Shown here piece after piece: positions 43,464 to 55,549 of a DNA stretch of 64,000 nt. The position numbers were made by a program, and so were the translations under genes. The notes beneath the pieces were generated by a model. The model was not told the DNA's origin, searched no databases, and saw only the letters and a list, made by a program, of their open reading frames with translations. The stretch spans positions 1-64,000 of the forward strand of contig NZ_NEDJ01000010.1 of assembly GCF_002114285.1 (NCBI RefSeq), written 5' to 3'. The stretch is from Halorubrum ezzemoulense DSM 17463 (GTDB lineage Archaea; Halobacteriota; Halobacteria; Halobacteriales; Haloferacaceae). Each line of letters starts with the position of its first letter. Position 1 is the stretch's first letter.

Positions 43464-44306
43464 TCAGTCCCGGACGCCGTCGTCGGTGATCACGGTGTCG
43501 ATCATCCCGATCGGGGTGGCGTCGTAGCTCGGGTTCTCGATCTCGACGTCCTCGACGGGTTCGCGCATCACCTCGACGGCGTCGCGGAACTCGTTCTCGA
43601 ACCGGAACTCCTCGATCGTCTTCGCGCCCGAGCCGACCGCGGTGACTGGGACGCCGAGCTCGCGCGCCGTGACGACGAGGGGGAACGTGCCGATCCGGTT
43701 GTAGTAGGTTCCCCCGGTAATACAGGTGATACCGAGCAGGACGCGGTCGCAGTCGCGAAGCGCGTACCCCATCGCGCTGTCGACGACCATGCGGACGTCG
43801 ACGCGGGACACCCCGGCGAGAATCCGCGCGGTCTTGCGGCCGAGCGTCCGCGGGCGCGCCTCGGTGACGTAGACGGTCAGGTGCGCCCCGTCGCGCGCGG
43901 CGTTCTCGATCGCCTCCAGCACCGTCGTGGAGTAGTCGTGGACGAGCAGCGTGTCGCCGTCCTCGATGTGCTCGGCCGCGTTGGCGGCCGCCTCGCCCTT
44001 CGCCGTCTCGATGTCGTCGACGACGCGGGCGATCACGTCCTCCAACAGCTGCTTCGCGCCCTCGACGCTCGTCGCCTCGCCGACGATGGATCGCTCGACC
44101 TCGCGCATCGCGTTGTGGAGCGCGGCGTGGGAGGGGTTCGACCGGCGCAGCACGCCCGCGTTGTGTTCGAGGTCGCGCTCGAACTCGTCGACGGTCACGT
44201 ACTCCCGGTCTAACAGGTCCGCGAGCGACCGCGTCGCCTTCACGGCCACCGCGGACGTGCTGTGGGTCCGCATCGCCCGGATCTCGGCGACGGTCTCGTC
44301 GATCAT
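43464..44306 (-). CDS. eIF2B-like protein (ribose-1,5-bisphosphate isomerase/eIF2B-alpha family)
   Basis: 280-residue member of the family that includes eIF2B alpha/beta/delta subunits, methylthioribose-1-phosphate isomerase and archaeal ribose-1,5-bisphosphate isomerase. Diagnostic parts are VTEARPRTLGRKTA near residue 148, VVDSAMGYALRDCDRVLLGI near 178-197, YYNRIGTFPLVVTARELG near 205, and ENPSYDATPIGMIDTVITDD near the C-terminus. The catalytic Cys of the isomerase motif is replaced (LLVHDYSTTVLEAI), and the usual G-A-D-x-I segment reads GITCI, so the catalytic Asp seems absent. An eIF2B-like or unknown role is therefore more likely than isomerase. TATA ccttttacc lies about 27 bp before the ATG. 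Confidence 0.82.
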   Translation of the reverse strand: MIDETVAEIRAMRTHSTSAVAVKATRSLADLLDREYVTVDEFERDLEHNAGVLRRSNPSHAALHNAMREVERSIVGEATSVEGAKQLLEDVIARVVDDIETAKGEAAANAAEHIEDGDTLLVHDYSTTVLEAIENAARDGAHLTVYVTEARPRTLGRKTARILAGVSRVDVRMVVDSAMGYALRDCDRVLLGITCITGGTYYNRIGTFPLVVTARELGVPVTAVGSGAKTIEEFRFENEFRDAVEVMREPVEDVEIENPSYDATPIGMIDTVITDDGVRD

Positions 44307-44385
44307 GCCCGAAGGGTCGACCGCGCCGGTAAAAGGGGTTCCGGGGGCGAGTCGGCGGCGAGGCGCCCCGGAGTGCGCCGTCGCA

Positions 44386-45303
44386 CTACTCGAACCCGAT
44401 CCGGCCGATCGCGCGCGGCAGACTGCCCGCGTTCGGTTCGAGGTACGAGTAGTGGTCCGCCACCAGATCGCTGACGTCGATGTCGGCGTAGCCGTCCGGC
44501 GCGGTCGCGGCGCCGGACAGCCCGCCGTGGCCGACCGCCCGGGTCCGGTCGGAGGCGCGGTACGCCCACCCGAGGACGCGGTCGTTCCGGCTGTGGAAGT
44601 TGTAGAGGGGCGCGTCGAGCGCCCCAATTGCCGCCCCGTACGCCCCGTCGGTCCCGACGCTGTCGTGCGGGATCGCCCCGCCGAACAGCGACACCGACGC
44701 GAGGGCGTCCGTCCGCCCCCTGTCCGCGAGCTCGCGCAGCGTCGCTCCGGTCACGCGAGCGCCGAGCGAGTGCGCGAACACGTGGGCCGGACGGCCGTCC
44801 TCGTCCGCCCACGCCGTCAGCCAGTCGGCGAGCGGGGCGGCGTTGGCGTCGGCGGTGCGCTTCGCCGGTCCCCAGTCGTCGTTCGACGACCACGAGTAGC
44901 CGATCACGGGCGGGACGCTCGCCGCCGCGTCGTCGCCGCCCGCCGAGTCCGACGCCGCCGCCAGCCCCAATCGCGCCGCGTACGCCTGATCGCGGGCCGA
45001 CTCTGCGTCCGCGCCGAGGCCGTGGACGTACAGGACCACCGCGTCGCTGCCGCCGAACTCCCACGACCCCGAGCGCGTCGTCGGCTCGTCGGCGTCGAGC
45101 CGCCCTCGGGTGGAGACCATCGGCTGTGACTCTGGCGCCTCGTACCCGCCGAAGTCGCCGTCGAGCGCGTTGGCGACGTACAGTCCGCCGCCCCCGAGGA
45201 GACCGACGCCGCCCGCGACGCCGTAGAGGAGCCGGCGGCGGGTAACGGGGCCGGACGAGTCGTCCGATGCGTCCGAGCTGTCAGGAGTGGTATCGGATGA
45301 GAT
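44386..45303 (-). CDS. Tat-exported alpha/beta-hydrolase, start codon unclear
   Basis: About 305 residues. The twin-arginine signal VTRRRLLYGVAGGVGLLGGG lies near the N-terminus, so the protein is exported or anchored. The hydrolase core has VVLYVHGLGADAES near residue 90, the nucleophile elbow VFAHSLGARVTG near 165, and ADHYSYLEPN near the C-terminus with the likely catalytic His. Between the promoter and the Tat motif there is no in-frame ATG, GTG or TTG; the end given here is provisional (an ATC codon). A TTG at 45329 lies at the expected transcript start but in another frame, so a one-base deletion would explain this. The frame remains open far upstream, antisense to the neighbour. Confidence 0.7.
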   Translation of the reverse strand: MSSDTTPDSSDASDDSSGPVTRRRLLYGVAGGVGLLGGGGLYVANALDGDFGGYEAPESQPMVSTRGRLDADEPTTRSGSWEFGGSDAVVLYVHGLGADAESARDQAYAARLGLAAASDSAGGDDAAASVPPVIGYSWSSNDDWGPAKRTADANAAPLADWLTAWADEDGRPAHVFAHSLGARVTGATLRELADRGRTDALASVSLFGGAIPHDSVGTDGAYGAAIGALDAPLYNFHSRNDRVLGWAYRASDRTRAVGHGGLSGAATAPDGYADIDVSDLVADHYSYLEPNAGSLPRAIGRIGFE

Positions 45304-45353
45304 ATCGAATCGTCGGCCCGAGCGATCAAATAGCTGACGCGGCGGCGACGGCT

Positions 45354-45363
45354 GTTTATAAAC
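45354..45363. promoter_or_regulatory. Palindromic TATA element shared by two divergent genes
   Basis: GTTTATAAAC is a perfect 10-bp palindrome. It lies 19-28 bp before the ATG at 45382 on the plus strand, so that gene is probably leaderless. On the minus strand it would start transcription near 45330, just ahead of the Tat-exported hydrolase. Confidence 0.6.
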
Positions 45364-45381
45364 GGGTCCCCTACGAGACGT

Positions 45382-45858
45382 ATGAGCTACCCGGTCACGT
45401 ACTACTGTCCCCACTGCGGGACGCTCGTCGCGCTCGAACGCGAGGGGTACCTCGCGGACAAGTCGGTGACGCCGTACCCGCTGGAGGGGTGGACGTACGT
45501 CGCGCCGACCGAGCCGTTCGACGCCGACGAGGCGACCGAAGACGGCGACACCGCCGACGCCGACGGCGTCCGGTTCGTCTGCGGCGAGAGCGACGGCGTC
45601 GAGTGGGACCCGCACGACGGCGTGCGCGGCACCGATGTCGGCGGCGACGAGCCGTACCGCGAGCCGGACGCCGAGGGCGTCGGCTGCGGCGAGGCGTTCT
45701 ACCTCTCGTTCGTCCGCTACGACGAGGGGCGCGAGATCGACCCGCGGGCTGAGTCTGCCCCCGTCGAGATCAACCCCGATCCGAGACCGAGCGGGCCCCG
45801 CGGTCCGAGCGGCCCCGGCGAGGCCGGCGGCCCGAGCGACTCCGACGGCTTCTGGTGA
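45382..45858 (+). CDS. Zinc-ribbon-like haloarchaeal protein
   Basis: 158 residues. A first Cys pair in YYCPHCGTLVALEREGYLAD (residues about 8-28) and two further Cys in RFVCGES (near 72) and GVGCGEAFYL (near 105) could bind one zinc. The loop between them is acidic and low in complexity, and the C-terminal 35 residues are Pro/Gly/Ser-rich and likely disordered. No known family recognised with confidence. Divergent from the Tat hydrolase. Confidence 0.7.
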   Translation: MSYPVTYYCPHCGTLVALEREGYLADKSVTPYPLEGWTYVAPTEPFDADEATEDGDTADADGVRFVCGESDGVEWDPHDGVRGTDVGGDEPYREPDAEGVGCGEAFYLSFVRYDEGREIDPRAESAPVEINPDPRPSGPRGPSGPGEAGGPSDSDGFW

Positions 45859-45935
45859 CGACTCGGAACGCTCGCTTATATCCGGCTCACGAAGCATTTC
45901 GGTCGAACGCTCCCGAAATCGCGCTCGCTCAATTC

Positions 45936-46185
45936 TAAATAGTCGCTGGTGGACCGGCGACGGACACCGGCAAACCCCCACCGGAAGACGTTCCTGCTCG
46001 CTTTGCTGCGCGGGCTGCGACTTCCGTGCTCCCGCTCGCTTCGCTCGCGGGAACGCGCAGCACCGCAGCCTCACACCTCCCCAGCCGCGTCGCTCGCCGC
46101 GGGCGAGCGACTCCCTCGCGCGTGCTCCTCACGCCCTGCGGGCGTTCGGAGGCACGCGCCACCGCCTCGGTTGTTTATAAGTAAC
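45936..46185. repeat. Palindrome-rich intergenic block, possible dispersed repeat
   Basis: The 400-bp gap 45859-46258 has no supportable gene. It holds stacked inverted repeats: GTCGCTCGCC-GCG-GGCGAGCGAC (46089-46111, perfect 10-bp arms), ACGCCC-TGC-GGGCGT (46131-46145) nested in GCGCGTGC/GCACGCGC (46118-46125 and 46152-46159), and a CCCGC/GCGGG hairpin near 46031-46051. The block is edged by AT-rich ctaaatagtcgc (45936-45947) and ttgtttataagtaa (46169-46182). I recall similar palindromic blocks scattered in haloarchaeal genomes, but only one copy is in this window. A structured RNA is another possibility. Confidence 0.5.
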
Positions 46186-46230
46186 GTCCACCGGATCTCT
46201 TGCGACGCCCCGAACCGAACAGCCAAACCC

Positions 46231-46254
46231 CTTAAACGGGGAGCGAGTACGCTC
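46231..46254 (+). promoter_or_regulatory. mch promoter with inverted repeat at the start site
   Basis: TATA-like cttaaac (46231-46237, within CCCC-TTAAAC-GGGG, 46228-46241) lies 22-28 bp before the mch ATG. Directly after it, GAGCG-AGTA-CGCTC (46241-46254) is a perfect inverted repeat ending 4 bp before the ATG. The repeat covers the expected start of a leaderless transcript. Confidence 0.5.
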
Positions 46255-46258
46255 GTTT

Positions 46259-47197
46259 ATGGAAAGCATCAATCGGACCGCGATCGAGCTGGTCGACGAG
46301 GCGCTCGACTTCGCCGGCGAGCTGGACGTCGTCGGCTACGAGCTGGACAACGGCGCCACCGTCGTCGACTTCGGCGTCGACGCGGCCGGCGGCGTCGAGG
46401 CGGGACTCCTGCTCGCGGAGATCCAGACCGCCGGGCTCGCGAACCTCCAGACGCGAATGGGCCGGCTCGCCGGCGCGCCGCGCCAGTACGTCGAGCTGTC
46501 GACGGACCACCCCGCGGTCGCGCTGCTCTGCTCGCAGAAGGCCGGCTGGGAGCTGACGACCGAGGGCGGCTTCGAGGGGCTGGGTTCCGGCCCCGCCCGC
46601 GCGCTCGTCGGCCGCGAGACCGAGTTCGAGCGCGTCGGCTACTACGACTCCTCCGAGTTCGCCACGCTGGCGGTCGAGTCGACGGCGCTCCCCGACGAGG
46701 AGGTCGCCGAACAGGTCGCCGAGCTGGCCGAGGTCGACACCGACGGCGTGTTCCTCCCGACGTTCGCCACCGGCTCGACCGCGGGCTCCGTCACTACCGC
46801 GGCCCGCGCCGCTGAACTCGCCGTCTTCCGCCTGTTGGAGGTCGGATACGAGCCCACGGACGTGCTCCACGCCTCCGGCTCCGCGCCGCTCGCGCCCCCG
46901 ACCCGCGACGAGACCGAGGCGATGGGCCGGACCAACGACGCCTTGGCGTACGGCGGCGAGGTCCACCTCCAGGTCGCGCGCGACGACGACCGCTTCGGCG
47001 AGATTGTCTCGACCGCGGGCGAGGAGTACGGCACCCCCTTCGTTGAGGTGTTCGAGGACGCCGACTGGGACTTCTACGACGTGCCCGAGAGCGTGTTCGC
47101 CCCGGCGCGGGTCACCGTCGACGTCGTCGACGGCCCCGTCTACACCGTCGGTGAGACCGACGAGGAGCTGCTCGCCGAGTCGTTCGGCTACCGCTGA
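46259..47197 (+). CDS. mch: Methenyltetrahydromethanopterin cyclohydrolase
   Basis: 312-residue enzyme of the C1-carrier pathway, interconverting methenyl and formyl forms of a tetrahydropterin. In methanogens the carrier is H4MPT; in haloarchaea it is probably tetrahydrofolate-like (family knowledge). MESINRTAIELVDEALDFAG, GVEAGLLLAEIQTAGLANLQ near residues 42-61, and QKAGWELTTEGGFEGLGSGP near 94-113 are characteristic. The C-terminus PVYTVGETDEELLAESFGYR is complete. First gene of a run of four plus-strand genes up to 49469. Confidence 0.93.
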   Translation: MESINRTAIELVDEALDFAGELDVVGYELDNGATVVDFGVDAAGGVEAGLLLAEIQTAGLANLQTRMGRLAGAPRQYVELSTDHPAVALLCSQKAGWELTTEGGFEGLGSGPARALVGRETEFERVGYYDSSEFATLAVESTALPDEEVAEQVAELAEVDTDGVFLPTFATGSTAGSVTTAARAAELAVFRLLEVGYEPTDVLHASGSAPLAPPTRDETEAMGRTNDALAYGGEVHLQVARDDDRFGEIVSTAGEEYGTPFVEVFEDADWDFYDVPESVFAPARVTVDVVDGPVYTVGETDEELLAESFGYR

Positions 47198-47218
47198 CGC
47201 CGCGAGCGTCCCCGACTG

Positions 47219-47746
47219 ATGCGACTCAAACCCGTCCCCGAACCCCCGGCCGACCTCGACGCCCTCCGCGAGTACCAGCGCGCGGTCCCGCTCGTCCCGG
47301 GTACCGCCGACGACTGCTGCGCCCGCCTCCGGCGGCGACGCGACCTCCCCGACCGTCAGACCGCGAACGACTGGCTCGCGTTCCTGCGCGCGCTCGACCT
47401 CGCCGAGGACACCTCTCGGGGGTTCGTCCGCGCCGACGCCGAGCCGACGCCGGAGCGCGTCCGCGAGGGGCTCCGAGAGGAGGTCCTGTTCGGCCCCGAG
47501 GCGCTCGCGGCGCTGCGGGAGGCCTCGACCGACGACCCGCTGACCGCCCCCGACCTCTTCGCCGCGACCCGCGACCGAGTTCCGCGGCACGACAGGGCCC
47601 GCGATCCCGACTGGGAGGCGACGTGGCGGGGCCGCGCGGCCCGGCTGCTGGGATGGCTCGCGCTCGTCGACCTCGCCGCGCCCGTCGGCGACGGCACGGA
47701 ATCGCCAGAGGATGCGCCGGGCTACGTCGCCGGCGACGCGCTCTGA
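47219..47746 (+). CDS. Hypothetical protein, 175 aa
   Basis: Unrecognised, mostly helical, Arg/Asp-rich protein without membrane segments. Features visible are a Cys pair in VPGTADDCCARLRRRRDLPD near residue 30, the AWLAF-like helix DWLAFLRALDLAEDTSRGF near 55, and RGRAARLLGWLALVDLAAPV near 140. The ending resembles a small helical domain seen next to winged-helix segments, but this is weak. It starts 21 bp after mch and is likely co-transcribed with it. Confidence 0.62.
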   Translation: MRLKPVPEPPADLDALREYQRAVPLVPGTADDCCARLRRRRDLPDRQTANDWLAFLRALDLAEDTSRGFVRADAEPTPERVREGLREEVLFGPEALAALREASTDDPLTAPDLFAATRDRVPRHDRARDPDWEATWRGRAARLLGWLALVDLAAPVGDGTESPEDAPGYVAGDAL

Positions 47747-47824
47747 CGCGGCGGTCGTCTCCTCCGCTCCGACCGTTCGAACTCCCGCAACAAGCCTTTT
47801 ACTCGGTGCCGGAGAGGGAGTCAC

Positions 47825-49018
47825 ATGGGACGATTCGACGAGCGCACGGTCCGCTACGAGCCGACGAGCGTCAAGGACCTGCTCGTCGAGATGAAGGACA
47901 GCGCGGAGCTGTTGATCGATCTGTCTTATTCGGCGGTTCTCCACGCGAGCCCGACGGTCGCGCACGAGGTCGTCGAGCTGGAACACCGGATGGACGTGCT
48001 CCAGATGCGCGCCCGGATGAGCCTGATGCTCGCCGCGCGGAACCCGAACGAGGCGGAGACGCTCGCGCCCGTGCTCGGCGTCATCGCGGCCGCCGACAAG
48101 GTCGCCGACGCCGCGGGCGACATCGCCAAGATCGTCACCGAGGAGATCGGGCTCCCCGAGGCGATGCGGGGCGCGCTCTCCGCGGGCGTGGAGACGCTCG
48201 TCCGCGGGACCGTGCGGGGCGAGTCCGCGTACGCCGGCCGGACGCTGGACGATATCGACCTCGAATCGGAGACCGGCGTCCGCGTCATCGCGGTCCGGCG
48301 CGACGAGGACTGGATCCTCAACCCCGGACCGACCACCCGGTTAGCGCCCGGCGACGTGACTCTGCTTCGGGGGCCCGAAGCGGGCGTCGAGGACGTGTAC
48401 CCCGAGCTGAGCGGCGACCCGTTCGAGCCCGAGCCCGCGCCCGAGCCGGCGATCGACGACTTGGAGCGCGCGGTCGACTCGATCGTGTTGATGAAGAACC
48501 TCTCCGAGCTCGCCGTCGACCTCGCGTACGGGTCGGTCCTCTTCGACAACGAGGAGCTGGCCGAGGAGGTGAGCAACCTCGAGATCGAGGTGGACGCGCT
48601 CCAGTCGCGGTTCGAGGCGTGGACGCTCCGCGCCGCGGCCGAGGCCGACGACCCGGTGTCGCTGCGGGGACTCATCCACCTCGGCGTCGCGACCGAGGAG
48701 ATATCCGACGCCGCGCTGGCGATCACCGAGGGAGTCCTCCGTGACCTCGACGTCCACCCGGTCGTGGAGATGGCGGTCCAGGAGTCCGACGAGATAATCA
48801 CCCGGACCGTCGTCGTCGAGGGGAGCGAACTCGACGGGACCGCCGTCGCCGACGGCGTGCCCGCGACCGACATCTCGACGAGCGTCCTCGCGATCCGCCG
48901 CCCGGACGAGGGGTGGCTGGTCGGCCACGACATCGACACCACGCTGCGGGGCGGCGACGTGATCATCTCGAAGGGAACCCGGACCTCAGCCGAGGAGTTC
49001 GATGCCCTCGCGGCGTGA
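47825..49018 (+). CDS. Duplicated PhoU/TrkA-C protein
   Basis: 397 residues built of two similar halves. Each half has a PhoU-like helical bundle (about 10-125 and 210-320) and a TrkA-C (RCK_C) domain (about 130-195 and 325-395). LVEMKDSAELLIDLSYSAVL in the first and LMKNLSELAVDLAYGSVLF in the second align well; the RCK_C domains contain VRVIAVRRDEDWILNPGPTT and SVLAIRRPDEGWLVGHDI. Such proteins regulate potassium or other ion channels by nucleotide binding. No transporter is adjacent. Its last 17 bp overlap the start of the following gene. Confidence 0.87.
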   Translation: MGRFDERTVRYEPTSVKDLLVEMKDSAELLIDLSYSAVLHASPTVAHEVVELEHRMDVLQMRARMSLMLAARNPNEAETLAPVLGVIAAADKVADAAGDIAKIVTEEIGLPEAMRGALSAGVETLVRGTVRGESAYAGRTLDDIDLESETGVRVIAVRRDEDWILNPGPTTRLAPGDVTLLRGPEAGVEDVYPELSGDPFEPEPAPEPAIDDLERAVDSIVLMKNLSELAVDLAYGSVLFDNEELAEEVSNLEIEVDALQSRFEAWTLRAAAEADDPVSLRGLIHLGVATEEISDAALAITEGVLRDLDVHPVVEMAVQESDEIITRTVVVEGSELDGTAVADGVPATDISTSVLAIRRPDEGWLVGHDIDTTLRGGDVIISKGTRTSAEEFDALAA

Positions 49019-49469
49019 GGCGGACGACGCAGAGCGCGGAGCGAACGCCCCCGACAGCGGAGCGAACGCCGACGCGGACAGCAGAGCGAACGCCGACGCG
49101 GATAGCGGAGATCCGGCGGGCGAAAGCGCCGACCCCGCCGCGCTCGCCCGGGCCTACTACGACGCGATCGACGCTGGCGAGTACGAGCGGCTCGCGTCGC
49201 TGCTCGACCCCGAATTCGTCCAGCGGCGCGGCGACAGGACGTTCGAGGGACGCGACCGGTTCGTCGCGTTCATGCGAGACGGGCGGCCGAACACCGACAC
49301 GACCCACGCGGTCGACCGCGTCTATCCGTCGGGTCCCGGCGTCGCGGTCCGCGGCCGCCTCCGTGACGCTGACGGCGACGTGCTGTTCGCGTTCGTCGAC
49401 GTGTTCGAGACCGAGGCCGGGCGGTTGACCTCGCTTGAGACGTACGGGGCCGAGTCGTCCGACGGATAG
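49002..49469 (+). CDS. SnoaL-like (NTF2-fold) protein with a repeat-expanded N-terminus
   Basis: 155 residues. Residues about 47-150 form an NTF2/SnoaL-like fold (AARAYYDAID-type start seen as LARAYYDAIDAGEYERLASL, then FVQRRGDRTFEGRDRFVAFM). The N-terminal 45 residues are disordered and contain 8-residue repeats (SGANADAD/SRANADAD/SGDPAG) produced by a 24-bp DNA repeat at about 49055-49110. The function of such folds varies. It overlaps the preceding gene by 17 bp. A downstream in-frame start after the repeat is possible but no better site is evident. Confidence 0.72.
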   Translation: MPSRREADDAERGANAPDSGANADADSRANADADSGDPAGESADPAALARAYYDAIDAGEYERLASLLDPEFVQRRGDRTFEGRDRFVAFMRDGRPNTDTTHAVDRVYPSGPGVAVRGRLRDADGDVLFAFVDVFETEAGRLTSLETYGAESSDG

Positions 49470-49484
49470 GCCGTCTCCCCGGCC

Positions 49485-50696
49485 TTACCACGCCGCCCGC
49501 AACACGCCGAGGATCTCCTCGGGAGTCGCGTCGAGGTCGGCCGGCGCGCGCTCCATCGGCGGGTCCTCGGCGACGAACTCGGCGATCGCCGGGAGGTCGT
49601 CCTCGTCGGTCTCGGGGAGATCCCGGAGGCGGCTCGGGACATCGAGCGCGTTCCGGACCTCGGCGACGGCCGCGACGACATCCTCGGCGATCGCTGCGTC
49701 GTCGCGGCCGCCGGTCCGGATCCCGAGCCCGGCGGCCAGCGCCCGCCGGCTCGCGTCGACCTCGTCGAAGAGGTACGCCAGCGCGTGCGGCGCGACGACG
49801 GCGTGGATCGCGCCCTGCTGAACCTCGTATCGCCGCGCGAACCCGTGGCCGAACGCGTGGATCACGCTGATCTTGGAGTCGAGCTGGACGAGCAGCGACC
49901 CCACGACCGCGCGGTCCATCGCGTCCTCGCCGCCCGGTCGGTCGCCGGCCACGCGGGGGAGCGCGTCCGAGAGGAGGCGGAGTCCGTGGACCGCGGCCGC
50001 GTCGCTCACCGGGGAGGCGTCGCGGGCGTACGGCGTCTCGATCCCCTTGTCGAACCCGTTCATCGCCGACCCGGCCAGCACCGAGGCCGGCGTCGTCTCG
50101 AACAGCGCCGGGTCGGCCACGTCGACGATCGGCCACGCGCCGCTCCCGCTGACGGTCACCGGCTGTCCGGTCGGCGACTCGTCGGCCGAGAGGACCTCCA
50201 GCGAGCCGCCTGTCGAGACGTCCGCGCCCGCGAATGTCGTCGGCACGACGACAGCCGGGAGGGCGGGGCCGCTCTCAGGCGCAAGGTCGCCGAGCGCGTC
50301 TGCGCCGGCCTCCGCGTCGCCGCGGAGGGCGTCGAGATCCCGGCCGTCGGCCGCGAGCAGCGTCGCCTGTCTCGCGACGTCGAGGCTGGCGCCGCCGCCG
50401 ACCGCGACGAGGACGTCCGCGTCCGCCTCGGCCCGCGCGTCGAGGAGGTCGTAGGCGGTCTCGACCCGCTTGTCTGGCGTTGTCCCGTCGAAGACGCCGA
50501 CGAGTCGGTCGCCGAGGCCGTCTCGGACCGGATCCATCAGGGCGTTGTTCGCGCCGGTGTTCGAGCCGCAGACGACGAGCGCGCCGTCGAGGCCGCGATC
50601 GCCGAGCCAGGCGCCGAGGTCGGCGACTCGTCCCCGCCCGTACCGGATCTCGCAGCCGCGGTGAACGTGGTCGAAGGAGTCCGCGATCGGTAGCAT
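49485..50696 (-). CDS. Iron-containing alcohol dehydrogenase family protein
   Basis: 403-residue dehydrogenase of the iron-type ADH/dehydroquinate-synthase-like fold. The NAD-binding N-terminal domain has VLVAVGGGASLDVARQATLL near residues 94-113 and PAVVVPTTFAGADVSTGG near 145. Metal ligands are the Asp of NGFDKGIETPYARD near 210, plus His residues in HAFGHGFARRYEVQQGAIHA and APHAL near 275-305. Substrate unknown. The ATG at 50696 has ctacaaacc about 20-30 bp upstream; a longer in-frame start at 50768 is unlikely. Divergent from gyrB. Confidence 0.88.
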   Translation of the reverse strand: MLPIADSFDHVHRGCEIRYGRGRVADLGAWLGDRGLDGALVVCGSNTGANNALMDPVRDGLGDRLVGVFDGTTPDKRVETAYDLLDARAEADADVLVAVGGGASLDVARQATLLAADGRDLDALRGDAEAGADALGDLAPESGPALPAVVVPTTFAGADVSTGGSLEVLSADESPTGQPVTVSGSGAWPIVDVADPALFETTPASVLAGSAMNGFDKGIETPYARDASPVSDAAAVHGLRLLSDALPRVAGDRPGGEDAMDRAVVGSLLVQLDSKISVIHAFGHGFARRYEVQQGAIHAVVAPHALAYLFDEVDASRRALAAGLGIRTGGRDDAAIAEDVVAAVAEVRNALDVPSRLRDLPETDEDDLPAIAEFVAEDPPMERAPADLDATPEEILGVLRAAW

Positions 50697-50782
50697 CGGC
50701 GACGGGTACGCGAGGGCGCGGTTTGTAGCTGTGGGAGAGCTAGGCACACGTCGCCGTCGGGGGCTCACACGCGCGCGTGCGC

Positions 50783-50797
50783 CGGGTTTATAACCCG
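50783..50797 (+). promoter_or_regulatory. gyrBA promoter: TATA inside an inverted repeat
   Basis: CGGGTT-TAT-AACCCG (50783-50797) is a perfect inverted repeat whose centre is the TATA box of the gyrBA operon, 27-41 bp before the gyrB ATG. It is the only AT-rich element in the gap. It could also serve the divergent alcohol dehydrogenase with a longer leader. Confidence 0.55.
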
Positions 50798-50817
50798 ACA
50801 GCGACTAGCGAGTGTAA

Positions 50818-55232
<4,415 letters not shown>

Positions 55233-55313
55233 GCACCGCGCTCGGCGGCGTCCGTTCGCTTTCCAGGCGCCACCGGTCCTCTGTGCGGGCTTGAACTTCC
55301 GTCGCGACGAGCG

Positions 55314-55530
55314 ATGCCCACGGAACGACGCAGCGACCTCGCCGCGGGAATCGGTGCGCTCGCCGGCGCGACTGCCGGCTGCCTCGGACGGAACAGTGCC
55401 GAGCCGAGCCGCCTCGACCTGCCGGTCCGCGACGACGGCGACGCACCGGTGGACGTGGCGGGACCGTCGAGGTCGCGGGCGAGTACGCACACCTCCGGCG
55501 AGTCCTTCAGGAAAGTTACTTACTGTCGCC
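55314..55530 (+). pseudogene. Frameshifted, truncated Tat lipoprotein remnant
   Basis: The frame opens with ATG at 55314 and reads ERRSDLAAGIGALAGATAGC with a lipobox-like end, then LDLPVRDDGDAPVDVA. The coding pattern then shifts by one base near 55460 and continues as GTVEVAGEYAHLRRVLQES until about 55510. Both pieces together look like the start of a haloarchaeal exported beta-sandwich lipoprotein, but the rest is missing and the acetyl-CoA-synthetase promoter follows. The gap 55233-55549 holds nothing else. Confidence 0.6.
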
Positions 55531-55549
55531 GCGAAAATCACCGAGCGAG

